Position numbers and translations under genes: made by a program. The notes under the pieces were generated by a model that searched no databases, was not told the origin of the DNA, and was given only the letters and a program-made list of their open reading frames with translations. Below are positions 45,243 through 55,548 of a DNA stretch of 64,000 nt, in pieces. Origin of the DNA: an uncultured Clostridium sp. (GTDB lineage: Bacteria; Bacillota; Clostridia; TANB77; CAG-508); NCBI GenBank assembly GCA_948469655.1, contig CAOKMF010000008.1, positions 1 through 64,000 on the forward strand, written 5' to 3'. The first letter of the stretch is position 1, and each line of letters begins with the position of its first letter.

Positions 45243-46376
45243 TTAATTTTTGTTGCTTAATATTTCAATTGTCTCTTTTGCTGTATTCTCCCAAGTGAAT
45301 TTTTTAACTTGTTCTAATCCTTGCTTTATCTTGCTTTCCTTTTCTTCTTCTGATAAGTTTATAACTTCTAATATCTTATTTCCAAGGCTACTATAATTTA
45401 ATGTACTTTCATAATAAAATGCAGCCTTTCCTCCAACTTCTGGAAGTGAAGAATTATTTCCAGTTATAACTAATGCTTTATTTGACATTGCTTCTAATAT
45501 TGGAAGTCCAAAGCCTTCATAAAGCGATGGATACACAAAGCATGCTGTATGTTCATATAAGTATTTCTTTTCTTCTTTTGATATATATCCTGACATTACT
45601 ATATCTTCTTTAAATTCTGAATTTTGCACCAAATCTAATACTCCCTGGTACTTCCATCCAAGTCCCCCTGCTAAGATTAGTTTTAGGTTTATATCTTCTT
45701 TTCTTCTTATATAGTTAAATGCTTTTATCAAAGTTTCAATATTTTTTCTAGGCTCTATTGTACTTAAGAAAAATATATATGGAGTATCTTTTATTTTAAA
45801 TTTTTCTTCTATTTGTTTTTTTTCTTTTTCTGTAAGTTCTTTTTCTTCTGGCAAATTAGTTCCGCAGTATACTACCTTCACCTTATTTTCAGGTATTTTA
45901 TATATTTCTAATATATCATTTTTTGTAGCTTTTGATATTGCAATGATTTCGTCTGCATGTTTTATACTTTTCTTTAAAAATAATTTTTGTACTATTGTGT
46001 TTTTGAAAGAACCAACTGTTTTTAGTTTCTTTATTGCTAAGTCACATATTGTTAAAATAAATCTCATGTTTTTCGTATATTTATTCCTTTTTGGAAGGCA
46101 GTGCTGAGTTCCCCAAAATACATCTACATTATCTTGTTTTAGCATTTTAGGAAGTGAACTATATAACCAAAAACTACCTAGTAATCTAGTTTTACATGTT
46201 CTTATTATAATGTTTTCTTTTAAGTTAATATCAAGTTTTATATCCCTGCATGAATACAAAATATATTTATCTTCATTTTCATTAGAATTATTAATCTTTC
46301 TAATAACTTCTTCAATATATGTTGGTATACCTGCTTTATTACCATCTAATCCTCTTGCATCTATTCCAATAATCAT
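45243..46376 (-). CDS. GT4-family glycosyltransferase, paralogue B
   Basis: 377 residues, a tandem paralogue of the neighbouring gene: MIIGIDARGLDGNKAGIPTY start and SLYEGFGLPILEAMSNKALV. Divergence is greatest in the acceptor domain, so the two probably add the same sugar to different acceptors. Ribosome-binding site GGAGG precedes the ATG. CGG only out of phase (TGC GGA). Confidence 0.82.
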   Translation of the reverse strand: MIIGIDARGLDGNKAGIPTYIEEVIRKINNSNENEDKYILYSCRDIKLDINLKENIIIRTCKTRLLGSFWLYSSLPKMLKQDNVDVFWGTQHCLPKRNKYTKNMRFILTICDLAIKKLKTVGSFKNTIVQKLFLKKSIKHADEIIAISKATKNDILEIYKIPENKVKVVYCGTNLPEEKELTEKEKKQIEEKFKIKDTPYIFFLSTIEPRKNIETLIKAFNYIRRKEDINLKLILAGGLGWKYQGVLDLVQNSEFKEDIVMSGYISKEEKKYLYEHTACFVYPSLYEGFGLPILEAMSNKALVITGNNSSLPEVGGKAAFYYESTLNYSSLGNKILEVINLSEEEKESKIKQGLEQVKKFTWENTAKETIEILSNKN

Positions 46377-46393
46377 AAAATGATCCTCCTAAC

Positions 46394-46471
46394 TTCTTAT
46401 TGTGGAACAACAAGGTTCCGGGGTACTAAGGTCGCAATCTATGACCCAGATAACGGGCCCGGGTTCTTATT
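46394..46471. mobile_element. 62-bp GC-rich insertion flanked by 8-bp direct repeats
   Basis: A GC-rich block (46402-46463) containing CCCGGGCCCG and a GGAAC/GTTCC hairpin sits between exact 8-base direct repeats TTCTTATT (46394-46401 and 46464-46471), which look like a target-site duplication. The right repeat includes the TAA stop of wzy. Its composition is unlike anything around it. Confidence 0.4.
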
Positions 46472-47961
46472 TCTCAAGTGATGCATATTTATATCCTAAA
46501 ACCATAATTATCCAATAAAATGTCAATACTAAGTCTGGAACTCCTGCAAAAAACGCTATGGAACCACCTAAAACACTTATCATAAACATTACACTTAAAG
46601 ATTCGTCTTCTTTTCTATTTTTAAATAGCTCTTTTACTGTTATAAATATCATATAAAGATATATAATCGCTCCAAAAATTCCTGTATTTATCAAAATATT
46701 TGTAAATAAACTGAAAGTTCTAAATGAGCCAAATCCTAAACCAAATATTGGAGAATACTTAAATAAAGAGAATCCTTTACTTTCCATGCTCATTCTCTCT
46801 TGACCAGAACCTGATGTTAGCTTGTCTATTGTCATTTGTTTTATTGTTTTTGCCATATTTTGAAATGCTGATTGGTACTTAACTTCTTCACCTTCGTCAT
46901 CATTATCAGGGTCCTTTACTTCTTGAACTATTGGTAGTGGATCTATTGTTTTTAACTTATATCCAATTTTTACAAATCCAACACTTAGTCCAAGTGCAAG
47001 TGTGCATGAGACAACTGTTACGACAAACAATTTTAGGAAATTACTTTTTCTATTTGATAATATTCCGATTTTTTATAAAGCTAAACAAAATATATATTCC
47101 AAACAACCCATAGATTGCAATTAAGCCTACATATGTTGTAGATGATGTAGAAAGTATTGCACATGCTGTTGTAATAACTAATAATACAAATGTTAATATA
47201 TATTTTTTATCTTTAAATTTATTTTTTAAACTTAAAAATGGTCCAATTAAAAATGGTAAGAAACATACAAGATTAACTGCAAATGTTGATGGCTCTAGTG
47301 CAATAGAACATATTCTTTTTATGTTATTACTTATTTGCTCAAATCCTTGTGCTGCATATGGATTATTATTAAATAAAAATGCTGGATATGGTATTCCAAA
47401 ATAGAATGTTATAAACTGAAGTAAGCCCCATACTACTGCAAATATTGAACTTATACAAAATACTTTTAATAATTCTTTTACTTGTTCTTTTGTTTTTATT
47501 TTAAATGATAATACTGTCATCATAACAAATACAAATATTATAATTATGCACTGAGTTATATTTGACATACTAAATTTTAGTAGCGCTGGTTCACCAAAAA
47601 TATCTGTATAAGGAACTGATATTCTTGATACTAAAAGATAAATTTCCCCAAGTAATATTGCAATTATAAACATTATAAAAGCTGAACCTAGTTTATTTCT
47701 CTTTAATCCTTCTATAATTTTTTCCTTACTTATTTTTGGCTTTGCCTTTATAAAATCTATAAATTCTCTTAAAAGCCACATCACTCCTGTAAATTCAAAA
47801 GTCTGAAGTGGTGTTGTTGTAATATTTATGTGTAAAATTTCTGCTGCTGTAAATGTTGATAAAAATACTACCATATATAATAATAATTTCTTGTTTTTAA
47901 AAAATGCGTATATTGATACGGCTATTGTAATTACTCCAAATAATGTTAATTCCATTGTCAA
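46467..47961 (-). CDS. Wzy/O-antigen-polymerase-like membrane protein, one CGG recoding site
   Basis: The joined 497-residue protein has about 12 membrane helices and a large extracellular loop before the last helices (PIVQEVKDPDNDDEGEEVKY, about residues 330-350). This matches the Wzy/WaaL (O-antigen ligase-polymerase) layout. It would polymerise flipped repeat units. In-frame CGG at 47065-47067 (FIKN-G-ILSNRKS) shifts +1 and joins the two helix bundles. Position between GT genes and wzx supports the role. Confidence 0.8.
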
Positions 47962-47973
47962 AACTCCTTTTTT

Positions 47974-49056
47974 CTACTGTTTATCATAAATTTTAAATAT
48001 TTCGTTTGTTTTTTTTGCTGTTTCCTTCCAGTCAAAGCTTTTTGCCCATTTTATTCTCTCTATTTTTTCTGCTATCGTATCTTCTCTTGCAAGTTCTTCC
48101 TCTATCTTTTTAGTCATATTCTCTATATCTTTTGGGTCGAAATACGGTATTAGGTTCCCCCCAACTTCTGGAAGTGAAGATGCATTTGAAGATACAACTT
48201 TTGTTCCACATGCCATAGCTTCTATGACAGGTAAACCAAAGCCTTCATAAAATGAAGGAAATACAAATAAATCTATTAAATTATATAAATCTATTAATTC
48301 TTCTTCATTTACTACTCCTGTATGTATAACCTTGTCCTCTATATTTAATTCTTTTTCTTTATCTTGCAAACCTGAATAACTTTCAAAAGCTTTTCCTACT
48401 AATAGCAAAACACATTCAGAGTTATTTTTTAATTTGCTAAAAGCTTCAAGTAGTCCTTCTAAGTTCTTGTGCGGTTTTAAATTTCCTACATACATAAGAA
48501 TTTTTTTGTCTCTTGGAATATTAAACTTATCATATAAATAACTTATTTCTTCTTTTGGCTTTTCCCTTGCGTTTTCTTTTAAACCATTGTATGTGACTAT
48601 AATCTTATTTTCATCAGTTTTAAAATACTTTAGTATATCTCTTTTTGTACACTCTGATACTGTAAGTATGGCTTTTGATTTTTTTATCGCCATTTTCATC
48701 ATAAATTTTGCGTAATACTTTTTAAGAGAATTTCCAAAAAGCTCACTATAAACTAAATGTGTTAAATCATGTATTGTAACTATCATGTCTCCCTTATAAA
48801 ATAAAGGTACATTATAGTGTGGTACATGTAAAAGGTCTACTTTAGCTTTTTTTAGTTCTTTATAAGGAAATTTAAGCTGTTCTTTTATTCCATAAATAGG
48901 TGAATCGAATTTAATTATTTTTTCTATTCTTTGGACACTTTTTAATTCTTCTTCATTTCCAAGTGCTATATTATAACAATTATTTTTAACTAAATTTTGT
49001 ATATAAGTTCCTATTCCTGACATATTATACATTCTAGCATCTACTGCAATTTTCAT
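47974..49056 (-). CDS. GT4-family glycosyltransferase
   Basis: 360 residues. MKIAVDARMYNMSGIGTYIQ start, MIVTIHDLTHLVY, ILMYVGNLKPHKNLEGLLEAF and FVFPSFYEGFGLPVIEAMACG are the GT4 hallmarks, close to mannosyl/rhamnosyl transferases that use GDP-sugars. It directly follows rmd, so a rhamnosyltransferase is a reasonable guess. No in-frame CGG. Confidence 0.82.
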   Translation of the reverse strand: MKIAVDARMYNMSGIGTYIQNLVKNNCYNIALGNEEELKSVQRIEKIIKFDSPIYGIKEQLKFPYKELKKAKVDLLHVPHYNVPLFYKGDMIVTIHDLTHLVYSELFGNSLKKYYAKFMMKMAIKKSKAILTVSECTKRDILKYFKTDENKIIVTYNGLKENAREKPKEEISYLYDKFNIPRDKKILMYVGNLKPHKNLEGLLEAFSKLKNNSECVLLLVGKAFESYSGLQDKEKELNIEDKVIHTGVVNEEELIDLYNLIDLFVFPSFYEGFGLPVIEAMACGTKVVSSNASSLPEVGGNLIPYFDPKDIENMTKKIEEELAREDTIAEKIERIKWAKSFDWKETAKKTNEIFKIYDKQ

Positions 49057-49063
49057 TTTTTAA

Positions 49064-49979
49064 CTATCCTTTATAACTTTCATACATTTCTTTTAATGTT
49101 TCCTTTATATCTGTACCGCTTAAAATATTTAGCAGTTTTTGAATTATCTGCCTTAATATATGGTGTATCTATCTCTCTAAACTTTTCTTTATCGACTATA
49201 ATTTCTATATCTTGGCTTGATAAAGATACAATATATTTTAATAAGTCTTCTATTTTGTATGATTTCCCAGAACCTACATTATATACCAGGTCTTTTTCAT
49301 CTTCTTCTAATAATTTCCTATAAACTGTTACAACATCTCTAACATCTGATATATCTCTATATGCAGATAAATTTCCGTACAAAAATTTTACCGTGGCTTT
49401 CCTTTCTTCTCAATTTCTGCAACTTGTTTACAAAAACTTGGCATTGCAAAAGTGTCAAGCTGTCCGTGGTCCTGTATGATTGAAACTTCTTGTGCAAATT
49501 ACATTTAGCCCATATTTATCTTTATACATTTTAGCAATATTTTCTGCTGCAACTTTAGATATTCCATATGGATTGTTTGCATTTATAATATCTTCTTCTT
49601 TAAGTGGTTTGTCACTTTCCGCATACTCTTCACTTGAACCAATTAACATTACTTTAGCATTTGGTATAACGCTTCTTACTGCATCTAAAATATTAATTGT
49701 GCCTATTATATTAACTTCCATTGTTTTTTTTGGAATCTTCCAAGATAATCCAACTGAACTAATTGCTGCTAAATTAATTATATAATCAGGCATTGTCTCC
49801 TTCAAAACTGCTATGATTCTTTGCTTGTCTAAAATGTCCATATCAAAATATGGAATATCATCATCTATATTTTCTGTTTTTTTTATATCACAGGCAACAA
49901 CTTCGTCGCCATTGTCTTTAAATTCTTTGATTAGATATTTTCCGACGAATCCCCCTGCTCCTGTTATTAAAACCTTCAT
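49064..49979 (-). CDS. rmd: GDP-6-deoxy-D-mannose reductase, four CGG recoding sites
   Basis: Rmd reduces the product of Gmd to GDP-D-rhamnose. The joined protein is 303 residues of the extended SDR family: GAGGFVGKYLI NAD-binding loop, NPYGISKVAAENIAK with the YxxxK pair, CTRSFNHTGPGQ and RDISDVRDVV. In-frame CGG at 49464-49466 (TGP-G-QLDTF), 49390-49392 (GKP-G-KIFV), 49375-49377 (FV-G-NLSAYRD) and 49116-49118 (YFK-G-TDIKETL) shift +1. The second and third are only four residues apart. ATG 49979 follows GGAGG. Confidence 0.9.
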
Positions 49980-50033
49980 CACTAATTCCTCCTAGAGTAT
50001 AACCTTCGTTCCTTTTCTTTTCCATACTTCCTA

Positions 50034-50154
50034 GCTCGCAAAAGAAACGAGGAGTAGTAGGCAAATTTAACTTAATAACCGGAAATGTACTTTTGTACAT
50101 TGAGGATTATTAATGTTAAATTTAACGACCTAATCCGAAGTTTATTTTGCGAGC
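50034..50154. repeat. Intergenic hairpin element 6
   Basis: GCTCGCAAAAGAAAC at one end is complementary to GTTTATTTTGCGAGC at the other, which contains the last codons and stop of gmd. The inner AATAACCGGA-ATGTAC-TTTT-GTACAT-TGAGGATTATT matches element 2. Confidence 0.75.
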
Positions 50155-51152
50155 AAATCTAAGTCGTTCTTAACCATTCGTTCAATAAGGTCTTCATAAC
50201 TTATTTTTCTCTTCCAACCTAGTACTTTTTCAGCTTTTGAGCAATCACCAATTAATAATTCTACTTCTGCAGGTCTATAAAATTTTGGGTTTACTCTAAC
50301 AACTGCTTTGTCTGTTCCTTTAAGTGTTGCATATTCTTTATCTCCTGACTCATGCCATTCAACATCCATTCCAGCCGCCTTAAATGCTAATGTTACGAAT
50401 TCTCTTACAGGATGTGTTTCACCTGTAGATATAACATAATCATCTGGTGTATCTTGCTGAAGCATTAGCCACATAGCCTCTACATAGTCTTTAGAATGTC
50501 CCCAATCTCTTTTTGCATCTAGATTTCCAAGTTCTAATACATCTTGAAGTCCATTTTTTATTTTAGCTACAGCCATTGTTATTTTTCTTGTAACAAATTC
50601 TTCTCCACGTCTTTCAGATTCATGGTTAAATAAAATTCCAGAACATGCAAACATATCATAGCTTTCTCTATAATTCTTTGTTATCCAATGACCATAAAGT
50701 TTTGCAACTCCATATGGACTTCTTGGATAGAAAGGAGTTGTCTCTTTTTGTGGTATTTCTTGGACTTTACCAAACATTTCACTTGTAGATGCTTGATAAA
50801 ATCTAGCATCTGGTTTTACCTTTCTTATTGCTTCAAGCATATTTAAAACACCTATAGCATCTATTTCTGCTGTACCTACTGGTGTATCCCAAGATGTTGC
50901 AACAAAGCTTTGTGCAGCTAGGTTGTACACTTCATCTGGGTTAGATTCCCTTACAGCATCCATAAGTGAAGCTAAATCTGTTAAGTCTGCATATATTAGT
51001 TTTACTTTATCTTTTAAGTGTTTAGCATTTCCATAGTCAACTGTACTCTTTCTTCTCCATATACCATATACTTCATATCCCTTTTCTAATAAAAGTTCTG
51101 CTAAATATGAACCGTCTTGTCCTGTAATTCCTGTAATTAATGCTCTTTTCAT
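50142..51152 (-). CDS. gmd: GDP-mannose 4,6-dehydratase
   Basis: Gmd converts GDP-mannose to the 4-keto-6-deoxy intermediate. The 336-residue SDR has [42 protein letters not shown] (YxxxK), [18 protein letters not shown] and the [11 protein letters not shown] segment. It is an intact single ORF with no in-frame CGG, though GAC GGT and GCG GCT occur out of phase. The stop lies in the arm of element 6; rmd follows. Confidence 0.95.
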   Translation of the reverse strand: MKRALITGITGQDGSYLAELLLEKGYEVYGIWRRKSTVDYGNAKHLKDKVKLIYADLTDLASLMDAVRESNPDEVYNLAAQSFVATSWDTPVGTAEIDAIGVLNMLEAIRKVKPDARFYQASTSEMFGKVQEIPQKETTPFYPRSPYGVAKLYGHWITKNYRESYDMFACSGILFNHESERRGEEFVTRKITMAVAKIKNGLQDVLELGNLDAKRDWGHSKDYVEAMWLMLQQDTPDDYVISTGETHPVREFVTLAFKAAGMDVEWHESGDKEYATLKGTDKAVVRVNPKFYRPAEVELLIGDCSKAEKVLGWKRKISYEDLIERMVKNDLDLLAK

Positions 51153-52260
51153 TTAAATTTCCTCCATTCTTAATTTTTCATTGTACTTTTCATTTACAAA
51201 ATCTGTTATTTGTTTTCTATAATCTTCTTCACTAAATTTTAACGCATGATTTCTTATTTCATTTTTATCAAAATTTAATGTTTCAAACTCTTTAATTGCA
51301 GCAATTAAACTTTCAGTTGTTTGCTCTTTAAAAAATATCCCTGTTTTTCTATCTACAACTGTATCTAATGCTCCGCCTCTTCCAAAAGCAATAACTGGTT
51401 TTCCGGCAAGACATTGCTTCTACTGGAACAATTCCAAAATCTTCTTCTCCTGGAAAAATTAAGGCCTTACATTCTGATATATATTTTCCTACAACTTCAT
51501 CTGGCTGTCTTCCCATAAATGTAACATACTCTTTATCAGCAATTTTTTCTAAGTTTTCTCTTTCTGGTCCATCACCTATTATGATAAGTTTTTTGTGAAG
51601 CTTCGAGCATGCCTCTACTGCTAAATCATACCTTTTATACTTTACAAGTCTTGATACTATGAAATAGTAATCTTTATCTTCATTTGACGGTAAAAATTTA
51701 TCTGTTCTAGTTGGTGGAAAAATAACTTCCGCTTCTCTTCTATAATGCTTCTTTATTCTTTCCTTTACTTCATTTGATATTGCAATAAATTCGTCTACTC
51801 TTTGCGCTGCCTGATAGTCCCATAGTCTCATATAATTCATGAAATATCTAATAAGCTTTGTCTTGAAGTTTGACATGCCTTCTGTATATTCGTCTCGCAT
51901 TTCCCATGCATAACGCATTGGTGTATAGCAGTAACATATGTGAAGAGTATGTGGTCCTGTGATAATTCCTTTAGCGCATGCCGAACACCCACTGATTACA
52001 ACATCATATTCATTTAAATTAAATTCTTCAAATGCTTTTGGCATAAATGGTAAATATTTTTTATGATTATACTGTTTTGATTTCTTTTTTTGAAGTGAAG
52101 ATGTTATAATATTCATTTCTTTGAATTCTTCTGACATATTCTCTGGACTATAAAAAGTCGTATATATTGGTGCTTCCGGGAAACATCTATGCAAGTTTAT
52201 TATACATTGCTCAGCTCCACCCATATTTGTAAGCCAGTCAGCAACTATTGCTACTTTCAT
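51153..52260 (-). CDS. GT4-family glycosyltransferase (mannosyltransferase-like), one CGG recoding site
   Basis: The joined 368-residue enzyme begins MKVAIVADWLTNMGGAEQ and has [65 protein letters not shown]. The layout matches first-step mannosyltransferases of the WbaZ/WcaI kind. In-frame CGG at 51403-51405 lies in the donor site ([13 protein letters not shown]) and shifts +1. Stop TAA and the gmd ribosome-binding site GGAGG overlap. Start ATG 52260 is preferred to the ATG nine bases upstream because of spacing to AAAGGA. Confidence 0.87.
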
Positions 52261-52277
52261 TTTTAACATCCTTTCTT

Positions 52278-52418
52278 ATTGAATAGGAAAAATCGCAGAT
52301 TTTGACTATTCAAAAAGGTTAATTTACATTGTGCTGTGCAATAATCGCAAAGCGATTTTGCACATGTGGACGTCGGAAGCTATGCTTCCGTTAACGTCCG
52401 ATTTTCTTATTTTTCAAT
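52278..52418. repeat. Intergenic hairpin element 7
   Basis: ATTGAATAGGAAAAATCG faces CGATTTTCTTATTTTTCAAT; the right arm holds the last codons and TAA of manC. Inner hairpins: GCAATAATCGC-AAA-GCGATTTTGC and GACGTCGGAAGC-TAT-GCTTCCGTTAACGTC. Confidence 0.65.
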
Positions 52419-53441
52419 GGTCCTTAACTCATGCACTTTAGAAATACTATCCTTATTTCCTATAACAAGTACTTCATCTGTATCTATGCAAAATATATTT
52501 TCTGCATCTAGTAAAATTACCTTTTTGTCTCCTGCATAAATAATATTATTTTTAGAGTTATAATTCTTTATATTTCCATTTAAGATATTATCACTTTCGT
52601 CTTTTTCTTTGTATCTTTCTAGTGAATTCCATGTTCCAATATCGTCCCAGCCAAAGTCTCCTGGAATCACATAGATATTTTTTGATTTTTCCATTACTGC
52701 ATAGTCTATTGATATAGATTCACATTTTGGATATAATTTATCAAGTTGTTCCTTATAATTACTACTTTCTATTTTTGGTAGATTATTTAAAATTTCATAG
52801 CTTGAATAGTTCTGTTCTAATTCGTTTAGCATATTGCCTGCATCAAATATAAACATACCTGCATTCCAAAGATATCCCCCCTGGCTTAGGTACTCTTTTG
52901 CAGTTTCAAGATTTGGTTTTTCAACAAATCTCTCTACTTTTATAACTTCCCCGTCTTTCTTTTCAAATTTAATATATCCATAACCTGTCTCTGGTCTATT
53001 TGGAGTTATTCCAATTGTTACTATTGCCTGCTTGTTTTTATTTTCTACATAGTCTTTTGCTGTATTTAAAATATCACAAAATTCTTCACCATTTTTTATT
53101 GCATGGTCTGATGGAAGTACTGCAATTGTTGCATCTTCATATATCTGTTTTATATAAGAACACGCAAGTAATATGCAAGGTGCTGTATTTCTTCCTTCTG
53201 GCTCTATTATAATATTTCTTTCTGGTAAGCTTGCTAGTTGCTCTTTTACTAATTCTTTATATCTTTCCCCTGCTACAACAAATATTCTTTCTGCTGGTAT
53301 AGTTTTAAGCAATCTATCATATGTAAGCTGTATCATTGTTCTTTCATCTATTAATTTTAAAAATTGCTTTGGCATCTCTTCTGTTGATTTTGGCCAAAAC
53401 CTTGTCCCTTTTCCTCCTGCCATTATCAAAGCACAAAACAT
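52407..53441 (-). CDS. manC: Mannose-1-phosphate guanylyltransferase
   Basis: ManC makes GDP-mannose. The 344-residue protein has IMAGGKGTRFWPKSTEEMPK (GTP/Mg signature), VLPSDHAIKN, TPNRPETGYGYI, VERFVEKPNLETA and YLWNAGMFIF; it lacks the C-terminal isomerase domain. It is the first gene of the operon behind the promoter at 53486-53514, so GDP-mannose supply and the glycosyltransferases are co-expressed. No in-frame CGG. Confidence 0.94.
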   Translation of the reverse strand: MFCALIMAGGKGTRFWPKSTEEMPKQFLKLIDERTMIQLTYDRLLKTIPAERIFVVAGERYKELVKEQLASLPERNIIIEPEGRNTAPCILLACSYIKQIYEDATIAVLPSDHAIKNGEEFCDILNTAKDYVENKNKQAIVTIGITPNRPETGYGYIKFEKKDGEVIKVERFVEKPNLETAKEYLSQGGYLWNAGMFIFDAGNMLNELEQNYSSYEILNNLPKIESSNYKEQLDKLYPKCESISIDYAVMEKSKNIYVIPGDFGWDDIGTWNSLERYKEKDESDNILNGNIKNYNSKNNIIYAGDKKVILLDAENIFCIDTDEVLVIGNKDSISKVHELRTIEK

Positions 53442-53485
53442 ATATATTCCTCCGTTTTTTCTTCAAATAATGAAATACTATTGCC

Positions 53486-53514
53486 ATTATATAAAAAAAG
53501 GAAAAAAATATCAA
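53486..53514 (-). promoter_or_regulatory. Promoter of the exopolysaccharide operon
   Basis: Minus strand TTGATA (53509-53514), 17-base A/T-tract spacer, TATAAT (53486-53491), about 40 bases before manC. Confidence 0.65.
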
Positions 53515-53563
53515 GTAATTTTACGATATATTCATAATTTAATAAAACTTCCACTATACAAAA

Positions 53564-53602
53564 AAGACCAGAGCAGGGAATATATCCCGTTTCTCTAGTC
53601 TT
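53564..53602 (-). terminator. Terminator after the HTH gene
   Basis: AAGACTAGAGAAACGGGA faces TCCCTGCTCTGGTCTT with a TATAT loop, followed on the minus strand by TTTTTT. Confidence 0.85.
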
Positions 53603-53613
53603 AATTGCCTTTT

Positions 53614-54234
53614 TCAAAGGAATGCCTGTAAGACTTTATACATTCTTTCCTTCTCTGAAAGAGAATTACAATTTTTAAATGCTTTCTTTGCTACGTCAAG
53701 TATCTCTAATTCTGAAATTTCTGTTTCGCCGTGCTCTGTATCCATCGTTTCTACTTCTTCAGTCTTCTCGATTTCGCTTTCAGCTCGCTCTTCTTCTGAT
53801 TCATATGCACGAAGTACCATTTTAGTGTCAAGAACTGATAATACTCTAAGCACACTTTCTAGGAACGGATTTACATCTTTATTCTTCCATAAAGCGAAAG
53901 CGTTTATATGGATTTCTGCTTTTTTAAATGTTTCTGCTTTTCCTAGATTTCTAATTGTAATTATTTGAGAAATAAAATTTACAATATCCTCTTTTGTCAG
54001 AACTTTTTGCTTAAACTCATTTGTAGAAAGTACAATTTCTACATTAAGGGTTGTAAATATTTTAATAGCAGTATCTACCCGTGGTGTTGATTTTCCTGCT
54101 TTCCAATAGGGTAAGTGTATTAAAATACTCCCAGATGTTTTTGAAATTTCTTTAATTGTCATATGTCTCTTTTTCTTTATCAAATAAATTAATTCTGCAG
54201 CATCTACACTTGACCGTATTTCTCTTTCTATCAT
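53614..54234 (-). CDS. XRE-type HTH protein with foreign codon use; CGG read as Arg
   Basis: The 206-residue protein has an N-terminal HTH (LIKKKRHMTIKEISKTSG, WKAGKSTPRVDTAIKIF, about residues 18-65), a middle helical domain and an acidic tail (SEIEKTEEVETMDTE). Two CGG codons are in frame (about 54074-54076, TP-R-VDT, and 54203-54205, REI-R-SSV), both at positions where Arg is natural. A +1 shift at the first met, after REI, gives a stop within three codons. More G/C-rich codons than the neighbours suggest transfer from outside. It has its own promoter (54271-54299) and terminator. Confidence 0.65.
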   Translation of the reverse strand: MIEREIRSSVDAAELIYLIKKKRHMTIKEISKTSGSILIHLPYWKAGKSTPRVDTAIKIFTTLNVEIVLSTNEFKQKVLTKEDIVNFISQIITIRNLGKAETFKKAEIHINAFALWKNKDVNPFLESVLRVLSVLDTKMVLRAYESEEERAESEIEKTEEVETMDTEHGETEISELEILDVAKKAFKNCNSLSEKERMYKVLQAFL

Positions 54235-54270
54235 AAACTTTTCCTCCTTCAGGTTTTATTTATAGTATAT

Positions 54271-54299
54271 ATTATATATCATATTTATGTTAATTTCAA
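54271..54299 (-). promoter_or_regulatory. Promoter of the HTH gene
   Basis: Minus strand TTGAAA (54294-54299), 17-base spacer, TATAAT (54271-54276). Confidence 0.65.
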
Positions 54300-54302
54300 G
54301 TA

Positions 54303-55477
54303 CTACGCTTCTTTTCTCTTATCATATTGATAAGTGCAAACGACTCCAACTCCTGCTAAGAATACAAATATACTAATAATTCCACCTATAAATGGTATCT
54401 TTCTTAAAGCCCAAAGTACAAGTGATACTGGAACTAGCAATAAACCTTTTTTGAATTTGTCATCAATTTTTAATTTATCTGCAATAAATTCATTTGCTAC
54501 AACTGATACAATAAATGCATTAATCATAAGAACTACTGAATATACAAGTGCCATAAATACTCCAATTCCAGCTAGTACTCCTGTTAATAAGAATATAAAT
54601 GCTATAATTGGAACAAGTATAGTAAATGCAAGACCTATTGCAACAGCAAGTAAACCGTGAACTGAAACGTAATCTTTTGCTTTTTTTACAAACTTAGGTG
54701 CAATTAAACATAGTAATAGATATAAGGCTAAATCAAATGCAATTGTTCCGTACAGCTCCAAGTACATAATCTAAAATCACATCAGCTGTACTATCTGCAT
54801 CTTTTTCTTTAGCTAGGTTAAATTTAGTTTCACCTTCAACTTTTAATTTATCAGCATTTATTTCATTTTTTGCTTCATAATTTAAGTTTCCATATACAGT
54901 AAAACTCTCGCCTTTAACATCTATGTTTTCTCCGTAAAGGAATGCGTCCCTTCCTACATTTCCTGCAAGTTCCATTGTGTCTGCTGCTGCAATTATTTGT
55001 CTATAAATTCCTGCAGTTTCTCCAAGTGTTAACTTGTTTGCTGCTGCATATACGTCTAAAGCCATTCCATCAATAGTTAATTCATTTGCAAAAGCAAATA
55101 AATGGCATGCAACATATGCACTCTCTGTAATTTCAATGTTTGAACCACATACAAATAATGAACCATTTATTTCTCCAGTAACTGTTACATTGTTTCCAAA
55201 AATAAACACGTTTCCATCAACCATTTGGTCCATTACATATGTTTTATCTCCAGATGCTACATAAAGGTCTCCTTCATGAATATCTGAATGTGAGTGTTCA
55301 TCTTCACCTGTTCTTGCTCCATCAGCAGGAGTTAGTTCCCCATTTGTAATTTCTCCTTCTTCACTTATAGGCATTATCCCGTTCTTCTACATTTGTAGCA
55401 GAAACAGTATTTCCTAATAAAAATGTCATACTTACTACTGAAAGTAAAATAACTGCTAAAATTTTTGTTTTTTTCAT
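54303..55477 (-). CDS. Secreted/membrane bactofilin-like polymer-forming protein, two CGG recoding sites
   Basis: The joined 390-residue protein begins with a clear signal peptide (MKKTKILAVILLSVVSM, predicted cut near NTVSA). Residues 60-190 are a right-handed beta-helix-like repeat rich in V, G, N and D (VDGNVFIFGNNVTVTGEIN, NVGRDAFLYGENIDVKG) as in polymer-forming bactofilin-like domains. Residues 230-370 hold about five membrane helices. In-frame CGG at 55379-55381 (NVEE-G-IMPISEE) and 54748-54750 (LGAV-G-TIAFDLAL) shift +1, the second at the entry to the first helix. Function is unknown; a surface-exposed scaffold is inferred. Confidence 0.75.
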
Positions 55478-55548
55478 TTTAATTTTTTTCCTTTCCTTAA
55501 TTATTATAAATTATATATTATAAATTGTTGATATATTAATTTTTTTAA

